Shown one piece after another: positions 37,147-48,953 of a stretch of 64,000 nucleotides of DNA. Position 1 is the stretch's first letter. Every line of letters begins with the position of its first letter. A model generated the notes under the pieces. That model was not told the DNA's origin. It was given only the letters and a program-made list of their open reading frames with translations, and searched no databases. A program made the position numbers and the translations under genes. Source of the stretch: Prunus persica (lineage: Eukaryota; Streptophyta; Magnoliopsida; Rosales; Rosaceae); NCBI RefSeq assembly GCF_000346465.2, contig NC_034009.1, forward strand, positions 35,037,557 through 35,101,556, read 5' to 3'.

Positions 37147-38191
37147 TTATACATTCAAAGCAACCTGATCTTGCAAAGCAATTTTTTTCTTTCCCACTTT
37201 TTTGTCATCGACTAGGCAATTTTTAGGCTTCTTCTCTACTCTTATGGGTTCTGAAACAATTTGTTCACCTCCTCCTTCCGGCGAGACTTGGGATGGTTTA
37301 TTTAGAACAGCTTCATTTGCATCACTTTTCCTTTTCCTTGAAAACTTCTTAGGTTGTGTGTCAGACTTCTGTTGTTGGACTTCTGGTTCAGTCTCTGCTG
37401 ATTTTATCTTCAGCAGATGCCTATGCCTTCGTCTCAAAAATCTGAAGGTCAGAGGTGAAGAGCAAATTAGGTTACAAGCTTCTCTTACTTTCCTACTCTC
37501 TGAGAGAGAATATTGTAATACACAAAACCTCTAAAAAAAAGAAGCGAAGATCATACCGAATTTCACCCAAAAGGATGTCTCTTTTCTGCCTTGCTGCTTG
37601 CAATTTCTTCTTCTTTGATACAAATTCCTATTTTAAAAACACAAAACAAAAGAAACCGTTATCATACTTATTCATATAATCAAAACCCAATAAAGTTGGT
37701 TTCTTCCACCTAATGTTCAACGGACTGCTGCCAAAACTGTGACAAAGAAGAAGTCTATGTTTTTCCTTTTTGGTCCCAACTACTAAATCATGTTTGTATG
37801 TTAAAAAAAGTAGTGATAATAATAAATAAGTATTTGACTTTGATTCACGATTGGGGATTTCAGATAACAAGTTTATGTCGATTCAGAATCATTCTCAATG
37901 ACAAACTAGTCAAACTACCATTATAATCAGAGAAAGCTAAACTAGAATCAACACTAACCATCATAACAGGATTTCGATAAGACCTATAAAAACATGATTA
38001 GACCAGAGAAATCCACACCTAGATATCAAAGTCGGTAAGAGAATACAAACCCAATACAAAACAAAAGTCAAACAAAAACTAACCTTTTGTCGTTCAAGGT
38101 AATCTTGCAGAAGACTTTCATGTCTAAAATTAAGCCTAGCTTCCTCATCATCAGGCTGAGATTTATGAGAATTAACAGCAACCCTTTTCAT
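37147..38191 (-). CDS. Lys-rich plant protein of unknown function
   Basis: Three exons, 38084..38191, 37557..37627 and 37147..37441, give 157 aa. The start MKRVAVNSHKSQPDDEEARL is followed by HESLLQDYLERQKEFVSKKK, a likely helix or coiled coil, then QAARQKRDILLGEIRFLRRR. The C-terminal half is hydrophilic, with several KR/KK clusters (FSRKRKSD, EKKPKN, KKVGKKKI) that could be nuclear localisation signals. I have the impression of similar short plant proteins sharing the LLQDYLE..KEFVSKKKKL core, but know no function. Both intron phases fit, and the core helix spans the exon 1/2 junction, which supports the model. No membrane segment or signal peptide is visible. Confidence 0.78.
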
Positions 38192-38941
38192 CTCTCTCTT
38201 CAGAATTGCATCCCAGCATCAAAATTGCAAATTAAGCACCATACCCAACAAGACTCGAGAGAGAAAAGTGATCAAAATTCAGTGAACCCCTTTTCATCCC
38301 CTTCTCAAATGTGGAATCTTTGACCATTAAACTCTGCTATATAGCAAAGGAAATAGAAATCCGTATCCAATTAGGAAATAAAATTCGGATATTTTAGGGA
38401 CCCAAAAATTACCCTCTCATACTCTTGTCAAAAATCAAACTCCACTGGGGAAAAATAAAGCTAAAACCTTGGAGATTAAGCAAAGAAAACGCAAACCCAA
38501 CTCAAAAAAGGAGATAAGGTTTGCGATTCTAGAGAGACAAGGAGAGGGAAGGGAAGGGAAGGGAATATAATAATTAATAATAATAAAAAGCAATTATGGA
38601 GAGAGATGGTTTTGTGTATCCAGTTGGATCATATATGTTTGGGTCTGAAACTCTGCGATTTGTGAGAACCCGAAAAGGCCCATGAAGGTCGGAGATAAGA
38701 ATACAAAGTAATGAGTGATGAAGATGGAATGTACAGAAGGGCAATTGTGGGAAGTAAAAATATGGTCTTTGAGAAAGAGAGGTGTGGTTGGAGTTGGAGG
38801 ACATTTGAAGACATATCTATCCTTGCCATCTTTCTCTTTTGTTTTTCTCCTCCTCTCCATAAGTTTTGGCCCAGCTGGGCCATTTTAGATAGAGAAAGTG
38901 ACTTATTTTCCCATGTAGTGGAATTTGGAGGGCTTTGGCTT

Positions 38942-38973
<32 letters not shown>

Positions 38974-39798
38974 TGAGAAGAGAGAGAGAAGACAGAAAGA
39001 CAGAGGATGCTGCAGAAAAAGGCAAGTTCGATAAAATGGCTGCTGTTTACTCATGGGTTGCAGTTTATAGGCTTCTAGCTAATAAGGCCTTGAGACGGTG
39101 GTGTTTGATAACCAACAAAAGTACTAAAAGTACCAAAATACCCTTATATTTTTTACTTTTCATTTTTAATCTTCTTTCCCCTCCTACGAACCTTATGTTG
39201 AATTGCCAATTTTTCAGACTTTCTTTTATTGGAAATAATTATGTAATTACCCATCTTGAGTCTCCGAGTCACTGATACGACAGAGAGAGACAGAGATCCG
39301 GTGAAGGCAACCTCTATATTTTGTCCGGCGGGTTTATTTTATTTTATTTTATAGAACCTTTCCTATTGAGAGAGTACAAACCCAGGACCTTATCCAACAG
39401 TTTTAGCTTGCCCGAAAAACACTATTTTTTTGCCTTTTTCATTTTATTTTCTGGCCACCAAATACAAATTACAAGGCCATTTTGATTACCAAAAAGTTCA
39501 GAGGGCTGATTGTAGAACTTGCAAATAGCTCAAAATATTTATATAGCATATGCTGCTGTTGTTCAAACAGTTGGGTTGTACTTTGTTATAATCTGTACAT
39601 ACTATTCAAGTTTTGCGTTTCCAAACGTAAAAACAAAACATTCATGAGCACAAAAAACGAGATTTAAACTAATTGTTAATCCATTCATTTTTCCTGCTAA
39701 ACCATATCCATCTACAATTACAAATCTGAGAACCCATTCTCTTCTGAAAGAGTAAAACGTGATGCAATCCCTTCTAGTTTCATGGCACACAGCAGCCA
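38192..39798. other. promoter of the Lys-rich gene, poly-G tract, PP2C 3' region
   Basis: Bases 38192 to about 38880 should hold the leader and promoter of the Lys-rich gene; GGGAA repeats lie at 38543..38565. A long G homopolymer is at 38947..38973. Bases about 39430..39798 should be the 3' UTR of the PP2C gene. Between them are TTTTA runs (39337..39352). No gene is supported. Confidence 0.5.
38947..38973. repeat. 27-base poly-G homopolymer
   Basis: An uninterrupted run of 27 G residues, followed by TGAGAAGAGAGAGAG. This length is rare in plant DNA and error-prone in sequencing. Confidence 0.9.
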
Positions 39799-42700
39799 CT
39801 ACTTCGGTTCACTTTCACCTGCCTTTGAATCACTTCCAGTTCCAGCTTCCTCGGTTGGTGAGGGTCTCTCGTCTGCAGATCCAGCCGACTGCAGGGGCTT
39901 CTTTAACTGCACGAACTGCACTATGATCATGGTCATGTTATCACACCCCTCACCACCAGCAGTCGTTGGCGCCAAACACCTATCAAGGACTCTCTCGCAC
40001 ACCACAGACAACTTGCTTTCCTGCATGATTTACAATGAGTGTCAAAGAGACGCAATACTAGACCTCATTCTTAACCAATCAAGCAACATAATCAGTGTAC
40101 AAGGAACAACTTGAATTGCATTCCAAGACTGCTGTGCTTGCTTTCAAACCAAAAAAACAAAAGAAAAGGGAGAGAAATATGCACTCACCGAGACCAGTTG
40201 TTCATGTACATAATCGACCACTTGCTGGCTAGACATGCAATCCCTATAAGAAATTAACAAAAACATTAACTTAGATTTCCGATAAGCATCCATAACATAA
40301 AAATATTACAAGACTTATCAAAAGCAGAATCATATCAGCATAAATTATTTGTCATCAACCATTATTTTTTAATTCTGGATGTAGGTATGATATAGTGGCT
40401 AAAGTCCATCAATAAGGCTGACAGAGTCTTCAAAGCGAAAATGAGGCAAGCCTCCTTATAAGACAGGAAAGTCATCAAAGCTAAAAAGAAAAAATGTAAA
40501 GCTCAGGACACATACCAGATGCCATCACATGCTAGCACGATAAACTCGTCATCATCACAAAGCTCAACCTAATTACAAAATTTAAAAAATTTAAAATGGA
40601 AGATAAAATTAACAGCTAATAATTGCTTGTCGATTTTTTTTTATTTGACAAAAAATAGGTACCAAAACAATTTTGTGAAACTAGAAAATGTAGATAACCC
40701 CAAAACCACCATTTTATCCACCCATGAAGTGTATGTATATATATACACATACAGTGTTTATATCTGGACAGGCAGTTACAATTTGCTTTTCAGCTGGCAA
40801 AAATTTGTTCTGCTTGAATTCCATGTCACCTGCAGTACATGCAAAACTAATATGAGTATGGGAACTACAAAATATTCTCCCTTTAGCTCCACTCCACAAA
40901 CATGCATACACGTAATGTAGCAGACCAATGCCAATAGATTTGTGTGTGTGTGTGTGCGTGTGCGTGTGTGTGCGTGTGTGTGTGTGCGCAAGCATGTTCG
41001 TATCTTTTTCAAGATTCCAGCTAATATATATATAATTCCCATGCAGTGAAATTACCTATAGCTCTTGCAAGATTCAAGCTGCCATTGACTCGTCCTGCGT
41101 GGATAAAACCACCTGCTTTCAAAATCCTCTCCTTCTCAAGCTCAAGATCAGGTTTGTGATCTCTTGACAGATTATATGCCTGAAAAAGAGAAGTGAAATC
41201 AGAACAATGATCAATGAGAATAAAAAATGTACAAATATTCTCGATTAATATGTTTAAATAGCCTTGGAATTTAAGTCAAATGCTCATCACTGTGAACCAT
41301 TTAATATTGAAAAGGCAGCATAGTCTTGCTTCGATATTTAATCAGCTAACAAGCATGCAAATCATTGGAAAACAATAAATTACCTGACCCTTCCGAGATA
41401 TTACACAACGAGAATCACCAGCATTTGCAACAACAAGTTGGTTGTTTCTAAGAATTGCAACACAGGCTGTGCTCCCAGAAGTTGGGCCAGTAAAATCAGA
41501 GTGAGGCCCCTGAAAACATATTTGAGTTTAGATTATGGAATGCATAGACATTATGAAACCAATTAAACAAATTGCTTATAGCTTGCCAAATTAACACTGT
41601 TAAAGAAAGTTGTGTTGGTATTAGCAGAGGGAAAGTACTCCTACCATACCAGCATACAAATTGCATTTATTGAATGATTAAGTTCTGAATTACCAAAAGA
41701 ATCCCAGTACTCAAATTAATATACAATAAAGTGAGATCAAGCAGATCAGTATCTGCTCCAGATAAAGATAAATAACTCGAATCAACTTTATGATTCCTGC
41801 ACTTACCTCCTCAAAAGCCCAATCATCAGCTTGATCATTACCCTCACTGCTCCTTGGGGACCAAATTAACCCTTCTATCATGCCAGTAAACTTGTTTATC
41901 TTATCTCCCAAAACAGCTAACTCTCTCCAGCCCCTTTGTCCACGCATCATTTCATCCATTCTGCATAAATCAACTAACAACATCTTCAATCTCAATGAAG
42001 GATAATAAGACCACAAGTATAAAGGCACACAATAAAAGTCTATTTTTTTTATTGTTAACATTTACAGCTTGAACAAGTATTACCATGTCAAGTATCTGTG
42101 ATCTCATAAGGATCCAGGACAAAATAGGCATAAACCATCTTAAATCGCCCAATATTAAAGCAACACAAGGTGGTAAGATCTTTCTTCGGCAGTCTCAACG
42201 CATATTGAGACTAGTTTAAAAATTAAATAAGTCACTACTTAAAATCGTTAACATTCTCATTATTATATCAAAACTTGGGATACCAGTCAAAAATAAATAA
42301 AACACTCTTTTCGCACACTTACCAAGAAAATATGTGGACAATAAAATAGTACAACATACTAAAATACAAGGATTATCAATCAGAATTGTTATGGGTATGA
42401 TTCATGAATCAAATACACAAGGCTATTGCTACATCGCTTACATTATAGCATGAATAAATGCATTTGTATTCATCCCCTCCACTAAGAAAGAGGTAGAAGG
42501 AAACTGAATTTAAGTACATTAAAGGTGTAACCTGAAAAAAGCTTTTTGAACAGAAGTTCCTATATCTCCAGCCGCATATGCTTCATTCTTGAGCACTTGT
42601 CGGTGAAGATACTTTGCACAGAATTTAGCAACTACCTTACCTAGAGAATTATTGAACATAGGTAAATAATAATACAAAAAATATAAATTATTGCTAATAT

Positions 42701-43852
42701 ACTTCACAAACTGCATATGTAGGTCTGATTACAAGAAGAAGGCACTAATTCTTGTACTAAAAAGGATTACATGTTAACCACAAGGTGTGGTGCAGTTGGC
42801 AAACTGCCACCTCCAGCTGGCGAGCTACCTGGTGCCTCAATGGCAGGGGTTCGAAACCCTTTGGAAGCACTTTGTGGCCAGGGGCAAACCGAACCCCGAG
42901 CGGGGATTAATCCCACCCTTCGGGTGTGGGGACACCTCGTGGTATTTACCAAAAAAGGATTACATGTTATCGGTTACCCATCCTCATCAATGAGATGAGT
43001 ATATGCTTACAAATAAGAGTATAATCAATGACTCTTCTGGGTAGACAGAGATAGAAGTCAACTGAACGATGGTACAGTAACAAAAATTATCAATACTACA
43101 TTCATATAAATTGATCTTCTAGTACAATTTACAAATACAGATACTTGAAATTGCCATTATTACCTCCATGGCCATCATAAACACCAAAGAATGAGGTGGA
43201 TGTATCGAGATCAGGATATGCTGCATGCTAACAAAACAAATCAACAAAGTAACAAATAGCACATTAATGATGTCGCAAAATTTTCTGAAAAACAAAGTAA
43301 ATAATCATAGCAGCTTCTCTCTGCTACACTACAAAGTGTACAACATTTTGTACTGTACTACTTCCCATAGTCCTGATTGTTTCTCTACTGAAACAACCCG
43401 AGACCACCAATAGGACTAGCCCAATAAACAGACCAGGGGAGACTCCTAGGCTACTAGCAAGGAGTAGCACCCAAGACTAAAGTTGCACCAACACATGCCA
43501 AAAGACAATCGACCTCTGTCCTAATTAAAAGAATAAATAAGAATAACCCAAGTGGAATTAAGATTACACAGTCAATTTGAACATGTCAGGTAATATCATA
43601 TTCAGTTCAATCCTAACGACAGCATGCTAAACAAAAATGGAAAACATAAAAGAGTAGAGTTCTAAAAATGTACAGAGAGGTACTTATTTTCTCAAAATAA
43701 CTTCTAATAGGAAGAGCAAGGTTTTTTTTACTCACGGCATCCTCCATGGTGGCACGCCATCCTTGCATTGATGACAAACCATATCTGACCCGGCCATTCT
43801 CACCATCTTCAGAGAACTTTTCAGTTTTGGGAGTGCTGAGATATATACCCAT
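39799..43852 (-). CDS. protein phosphatase 2C
   Basis: Ten coding exons join in frame to 366 aa: 43736..43852, 43164..43227, 42532..42640, 41807..41960, 41384..41509, 41056..41179, 40753..40829, 40516..40568, 40189..40243 and 39799..40020. PP2C motifs are all present: [27 protein letters not shown] (metal-binding D57), [17 protein letters not shown] (D180), [18 protein letters not shown] (D272) and EGCDNMTMI (D320). The start MGIYLS fits N-myristoylation (Gly2, Ser6), so membrane attachment is likely. It closely resembles Arabidopsis At2g25070/At4g31860, the clade with the insert [20 protein letters not shown]. It is a Mg/Mn-dependent Ser/Thr phosphatase; targets unknown. The tail [19 protein letters not shown] is acidic and probably disordered. 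A SINE sits in intron 2 and a TG repeat in intron 6. Confidence 0.95.
40941..40990. repeat. (TG)n/(CG) microsatellite in PP2C intron 6
   Basis: About 50 bases of TG dinucleotides interrupted by CG steps (TGTGCGTG), within the intron between exons 6 and 7. Confidence 0.9.
42759..42969 (+). mobile_element. tRNA-derived SINE with intact target duplication
   Basis: The body spans about 42777..42951. It has an A-box TGGTGCAGTTG (42788..42798) and a B-box GGTTCGAAACC (42848..42858), the two halves of a Pol III promoter. It is bounded by a perfect 18-bp direct repeat, AAAAAGGATTACATGTTA, at 42759..42776 and 42952..42969, as left by target-primed retroposition. The body is GC-rich beside the AT-rich intron and contains CCCACCCTTCGGGTGTGGGG, a short hairpin. 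There is no long A tail, only the A run of the target site. It lies in intron 2 of the PP2C gene, opposite to it in orientation. Confidence 0.88.
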
Positions 43853-44836
43853 TCCAATCTGAAATGAAAAAAAAGTTCAATCAGAAACATTGATCCCACA
43901 ATTCCACGTTGAAAAACTAATGTATCCAACAACCAACAGAGTTTCGGTGATAACTTGTATGAAAGTTAAGAAAATGCAGGTAAGAAAGCGCATTGGGACT
44001 TCTAGAAACTCAAAGTTTTTACTGTTTGGTTATGAAGATAGATAGAAATCACCAGTCAAACAAAGATAAGGCTATTTGTCAGTTTCTGTAAATCACACAA
44101 GTCTCAACTCCTTCACCTCTGCTATCATCTCATATTCCACAGTATACAAGATTGGATCGATTTGATCACACTCATGCCCACTGTATTACACTTCACTCAG
44201 GAACGATTTAAGAGGGCTTTCTCCAGGTGAAGCACGAATTATAAAAAATAAAGCCAGATTAGGGTACTAAAATCACAAAATTAAGCAAGAGTTAGACTTG
44301 AAAGAAAGGATTAATGCATAATATAGTGCTAACAATCATCAAGATCAACTCGGTATTTATGAAAAAATCAAGATCATCCTAGAGAAGACGAGAAAACCAA
44401 ATTTATATGAAGGACCCATATTTCAACAAAACCAAATTTACATTCAAAAGGGAATGAATCATCAAGAATTCAATATTAACCAAAAGCAAGAGAGACCCAG
44501 ATGCTAAGTAGCAAGAGTGAATAAAATGAACCAAGAAAAAACTTATACATGAAAGAAAATCACTTGAGAGAGTTGAGGCTCCTTCACATGCCCGGTTGGG
44601 AAGCCCGTATATAAATGAAGATCAGAATCGAAAACAGCAGAAATAATGGATATTGGGGTTTGGGAAGTGGGTCTTTTAGAGGCTTCACAAAAGAGCCAGG
44701 CAAACAGAGTTCTCACGGAATCTGAGAGAAAAACAAAGGGGCAATATGTGGAAGAGAGCAGAGTATCAATAATTCAAAGAAGAATGACAGAGCAAGAAGA
44801 GAGAAAGAGAGAGAGAGTCAAAGAGCAAATCATCGG

Positions 44837-44837
<1 letters not shown>

Positions 44838-44880
<43 letters not shown>
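44838..44880. repeat. (GA)n microsatellite
   Basis: About 21 GA units followed by a run of A, in the presumed leader or promoter of PP2C. Confidence 0.95.
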
Positions 44881-44884
<4 letters not shown>

Positions 44885-45083
44885 AAAAATATGACTTTTG
44901 GAAGACCGGATAATCTTCTGAAATTTGGGTAATTCTCTGGTCTCACTGTTGATCTCACTGTTGATGGTCCTTCTCTCTCTCTCGTACACACCTCACTCAA
45001 TATTTCTTTCCTTTTCTTTTTTAACATTTTTTTTCTGTACATTCTAATTTTCTCATGAATTATGTTAGGCCTCGATTGCTCAC

Positions 45084-45217
45084 ACGAATTGATACATTGC
45101 AAAACTCACATGTATATGAGTTGAAAATTCGCAATTACTCGATCGTTGAAACGAGTTGATATATAGTAAAATTCGCATATATATGAATCGAAAACTCTTA
45201 ATTATTTTTCTTTTGAA
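45084..45217. repeat. two-copy tandem repeat, 67-bp period
   Basis: Copies start at 45084 (ACGAATTGATACATTGCAAAA) and 45151 (ACGAGTTGATATATAGTAAAA). They share GCATATATATGA or ACATGTATATGA and a closing TTGAAA. Clearly diverged. Confidence 0.6.
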
Positions 45218-46018
45218 ATTCAATTAATAACTGCAAGCAAAAACAAAAGGTGAAAAAATTCACTTCCTATTTCCCAATCTGGAAGTGGGCGCTGGAGTTT
45301 TCAATGAGTTTCAAAATTGGCTTTTTACCCATGTCGGCACAGAAGACAATACTTGTTACACTTGTTAGATTCCCAAACTATCAACCACCCACGATTTGAA
45401 ACAAAGATGAAAAAAAAACTTGAAAAAGACTCTTGCTTGCTCCATTTGTAGGTATTTATAAGTCAGGCAGCAGAAGAAAGATTCACCAAACTTATGAATA
45501 ATTTCGTTATCTGCCAATCACCCACTTTAAATTATGCTCCATTTGTAGGCATTTTCTGAGCCAGGTGGAGCTGATAGCTTCAACATCTCCCTCTGCAATT
45601 TGCATGGCCCTTGTTAACAGATGATGTACGAACCTTACACAATTTGGGCAACATTCAAAATTTTCTTCAATAGGTAGAGTTTTGGTATCATATCAACCAG
45701 TGTGTCACTTAAATATGCATATAACATTTCTTTCACAGACGGGCCGTAGTTTTGCCTAAAAACAAGCAGGTAGATGTTGACTAACTTCAAAGTGAAGTAG
45801 GGCACCACAAGAAGAATAACTCAAATCAGCGAAGTCTCAGACTTTCCTAGAGCCCCACCCCCACCAACCTAAGTTTGCTAACAGTTGGCAATGAAACCAT
45901 CTTTCTACCATTTATAAATCTTCTTCCTGTTACCATCTTTTACCATAGACATATCATGACTTGTTTTTTTACACATCACGTCTAACGTGTCATCAAATTA
46001 TGAATCAAGACTGTACAT

Positions 46019-46338
46019 TTAGATATGATTTAACCTAATTAATTATCTTAATTTATAAACTGACAATAAATAATAACCGACCGTGAAAAGTCCAAATTCA
46101 ACGTTTCTTTGTTATTTTTTAGAGGCAAATGAACTTTATCAAAGTGTAATTTAAACGTAGCTTAACGTTCCCTTCTATAATGGGTAAGTTGGGCTCTTAA
46201 AGTGGAATTAGAGTTTCTTACCTTTTTTAATTGTTTCGTTAAAGTTGGTTTATAGACGACAAGATCTACTACTTGTGCCGGTGACAATGCCTTTGAATGT
46301 GCATCACAATATTGGATTGGAGAAGATATGATTTGGTA
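46019..46338. repeat. long direct repeat, left copy
   Basis: Starts TTAGATATGATTTAACC and ends GAAGATATGATTTGGTA. It matches 47805..48123 over its whole length with scattered substitutions and small gaps. Shared blocks include AACTTTATCAAAGTGTAA, GGTAAGTTGGGCTCTTAAAG and AAGATCTACT with GTGCCGGTGAC. Confidence 0.85.
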
Positions 46339-46801
46339 TGTATTTACCTTACCTTTGTTGTTTCTACTTTGAACTAGTGTGAATAAGTGAAAAATTAAAT
46401 AAATAAACCCAAAAAAGAAGAGAGAAAGTGGGAATATAATCAGCGAGCAGCTACAGATTACATCCCACCACAAAGTGAGTTTTTATTATATTTTTTTGGC
46501 TGGCAAAACAAAAAACAATTGTCCGTTCTTTCTCATGCTCAAAACACGAATGCGTATTCTAACAGATTTTGTATTTTGCATTTTTGAAATTTCAATCAAA
46601 CTGTAGTTTCCAAAACAAAAACAAAAAAGTGCAGAGAAACTTGTTTGAAACTTAGCTAAAAGAAAAAAGAAAAAAAATTTAGCTAAAAGAGAAAGGGGAA
46701 ACAAAATCACAACGGCCCCAAATAGGGCAATGATTAAGGATTTGGGAAATCCAAATTCTAAAAGAACAAGAAAATTCCATGTTTAGGCTTCGACAAAGCT
46801 C

Positions 46802-46809
46802 TATATAAG
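46802..46809 (+). promoter_or_regulatory. probable TATA box of the DUF1677 gene
   Basis: TATATAAG stands 238 bases before the ATG in a C/A-rich context. Transcription would start near 46835. Confidence 0.55.
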
Positions 46810-47046
46810 AGCACCCAAAAAACTTATTTCATTACCAAAAAAGAAAACAGAGAGAAAGAAATCAGGTTTTGAGATAATCGTGTCATCGATACAGAGTCTC
46901 CGTAACGTCAATTACATCAAAAAAATTTCAAATTTCAAATTTCACAGTTGTTAATTAGCATTTAAGACAAATTAAACGGTACAAATTTAATTCCAAACTC
47001 TTCGTTTCCCCCAAAGTTTTTTTTCCTCTCTCTATAATTTTCAGCT

Positions 47047-47466
47047 ATGGAGGCGTCACAGCCAGGGAGTCCAAGCGCAGCTCAGTTGGTATTGGAAGAG
47101 GAGTTGGTGAAGTGCTACTGCTGCGGGTTGACGGAGGAATGCACGCTGGAGTACATAGCTACAGTGAAGGAGCGACATCAGGGCCGTTGGATTTGCGGAC
47201 TTTGTGCGGAGGCGATCAAGGACGAGAACTCGAGGTCGCATAGGGGCCTCAGTGACGAGGAGGCGATGAAACGACACGCCAGTTTCCGTGATGAGTTTCG
47301 ATTGTCGAGTCCTCCGACGAAGTCTGCTGAGGAATTGATATCGGCGATGAAGCAACTTTTGCGACGGACTTTGAACTCGTTGAAAAAAGAAGGGTTAGGT
47401 TGCCAACCCGCTCTTTCAAGGTCGAAGAGCTTCTTTGTGCATGTGGCAAAAGCGCAGGCAGATTGA
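47047..47466 (+). CDS. DUF1677 family protein
   Basis: One exon encodes 139 aa. The DUF1677 domain (about residues 18-112) starts EELVKCYCCGLTEECTLEY, continues with VKERHQGRWICGLCAEA and ends with MKQLLRRTLNS. Five or more Cys in CYCC, EEC and CGLC arrangements suggest a zinc-binding fold, which I infer from spacing only. The region SDEEAMKRHASFRDEFR is helical and charged, and the tail SRSKSFF is a basic Ser motif common in this family. DUF1677 proteins are plant-specific and have no firm biochemical role. The gene sits between two 320-bp direct repeats and has a good TATA box and leader, so it is likely expressed. Confidence 0.92.
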   Translation: MEASQPGSPSAAQLVLEEELVKCYCCGLTEECTLEYIATVKERHQGRWICGLCAEAIKDENSRSHRGLSDEEAMKRHASFRDEFRLSSPPTKSAEELISAMKQLLRRTLNSLKKEGLGCQPALSRSKSFFVHVAKAQAD

Positions 47467-47804
47467 TTGAGAGAAGTAGTTGATTCAGAAAAATTAATAA
47501 TGACTGGTAGTAGTAGCTAGAAGATAGTGGTGGTAAGTTTAGTGGAAATTGGGTTTAACTAATTCAAGTAGTTTTTTTTTTTTAAAACTTTTTAAATTAA
47601 TTTTGATTAGCTAGTTTTTGATCAATGCAGTGGGGGCTAATTCTCTTAGTTGACATTGTGATTGAGGGGATTGTTGGTTGAAGACCACTTTTTGTTCATT
47701 GACATCAATCTAAATGTACAAGTTCTTTCTTCCTATAATAGTTATTTTGATTTGAAGTTTTGTTCACAATATATGTTTGTGTTGTGTTTTTTGGCATATT
47801 TTTC

Positions 47805-48123
47805 TTAGACGTAATTTAACCTAATTGATGATCTTAATTTATAAATTGACAATAAATAAAAACAAAATGTGAAGAATCCAAATTCAAGATTTATTTTTTA
47901 TTTTTTTAGAGGCAAAGGAACTTTATCAAAGTGTAATTTAAACGTAAATTAACATTCCCTTCTATAATAGGTAAGTTGGGCTCTTAAAGTGGAATTAAAG
48001 TTTCTTACTTTTTAAAAATATTTCGTTAATGTTGGTTTATAGACGATAAGATCTACTTTGTGCCGGTGACCGTACCTTTTGAATGTGCTTCACAAACAAT
48101 ATTGGAGAAGATATGATTTGGTA
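47805..48123. repeat. long direct repeat, right copy
   Basis: Starts TTAGACGTAATTTAACC and ends GAAGATATGATTTGGTACC, collinear with 46019..46338 in the same orientation, 1.8 kb apart. Confidence 0.85.
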
Positions 48124-48489
48124 CCAATTCCCTGGCAAGCCAGTGGGCAACGCAACATGCCCCTTCATTTCATGTGCTAAAAATTATAGGTCAAAGGAAA
48201 AAAAAAATACCAAAAATAAAAAAGAAAGACAAACCCCCCAAAATACATTGAACCCCAATCTGATTAAACAATTGTTGAAAGGGATATGGTGTATAGAATA
48301 AAGGTGTTGATAATCAAATCCTCAAAGTTGTGTGCAGAAGTAATTGAAAGTTGATTGGGAAAGCAAAATTGACTTGTCTCCTAACAAATTGATGGCCACC
48401 AAGGCATCAACCATGTGATTAGATATGGGTATATCAATCACCTACTATGGGCATGAGTGCAACCCCACTATGGGGCAGGTTGTACATGA

Positions 48490-48496
48490 TCTCTCC

Positions 48497-48528
<32 letters not shown>

Positions 48529-48529
48529 T
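48490..48529. repeat. (CT)n microsatellite
   Basis: About 40 bases of CT with two short interruptions. Confidence 0.9.
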
Positions 48530-48828
48530 CACCTGGAATGGTGGGTACAAAATCGGATCTTGTGGTCCTGAAATAATTGGCTGAAACCACTGCTAGTAGT
48601 TTTTGAGTAAACTTGAATTCACCTATAAATAGTAAAATATTAATGGGCTAAAAGGGTCATCAGTGGCACTTAAGTTACCCAAAATAGTACATCATGGGTC
48701 AAAGTTATTTGGTGTGGCCCTAGGACAGATGATGTATTGCGTTCATCTGAGTCAATGCCCAAGTCAAGACATAGAATTATTCTAGAATATATTGGATTTC
48801 TTAGATCAGTTTCAATTACAGAACGCAA

Positions 48829-48890
48829 AGGGCTTGTTGCTCAAGTGGTTAAGAGCAGTAATCCATACGTTCAAATTCCTCCTCTCTCAA
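48829..48890 (+). mobile_element. tRNA-headed SINE relic
   Basis: TTGCTCAAGTGGTTAAGAGCA shows a D-arm stem (GCTC/GAGC), followed by a B-box-like GTTCAAATTCC. The first 20 bases resemble the relic at 17546 (GCTCAA-GTGGTTAAGAGCA), so both may belong to one old family. The rest of a tRNA fold is missing. Confidence 0.4.
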
Positions 48891-48953
48891 TATTGCTTGT
48901 ATATCAAAACTTTATGATTAATTTGGTAGATAAAAAGCGTCACTTGGGCAAAC

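Larger units (their letters stand above)
43853..47046. other. PP2C promoter and DUF1677 promoter
   Basis: Divergent spacer of 3.2 kb. Bases 43853 to about 44650 may include a leader intron of PP2C. A GA microsatellite lies at 44838..44880. A 67-bp duplication is at about 45084..45217, the first copy of a long direct repeat at 46019..46338, and a TATA box at 46802 serving DUF1677. The probable 210-base DUF1677 leader is 46835..47046, with CAATTACATC and T/C-rich stretches. No other gene is supported. Confidence 0.55.
47467..48953. other. DUF1677 3' region and PPR 3' region
   Basis: 1.5 kb between convergent stops. It holds the DUF1677 3' UTR (to about 47790), the right copy of the direct repeat (47805..48123), a CT microsatellite (48490..48529) and a tRNA-like relic (about 48829..48890). 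No gene is supported. Confidence 0.55.

Noticed and set aside
44646..45102. Open frames with Arg-Glu or Ser-Leu runs
   Set aside because: Generated by the GA microsatellite near PP2C; no conserved protein sequence.
46019..48123. LTR retrotransposon built from the two direct repeats
   Set aside because: No TG...CA ends, no primer-binding site or polypurine tract, and no gag-pol frame between them; only a normal DUF1677 gene.
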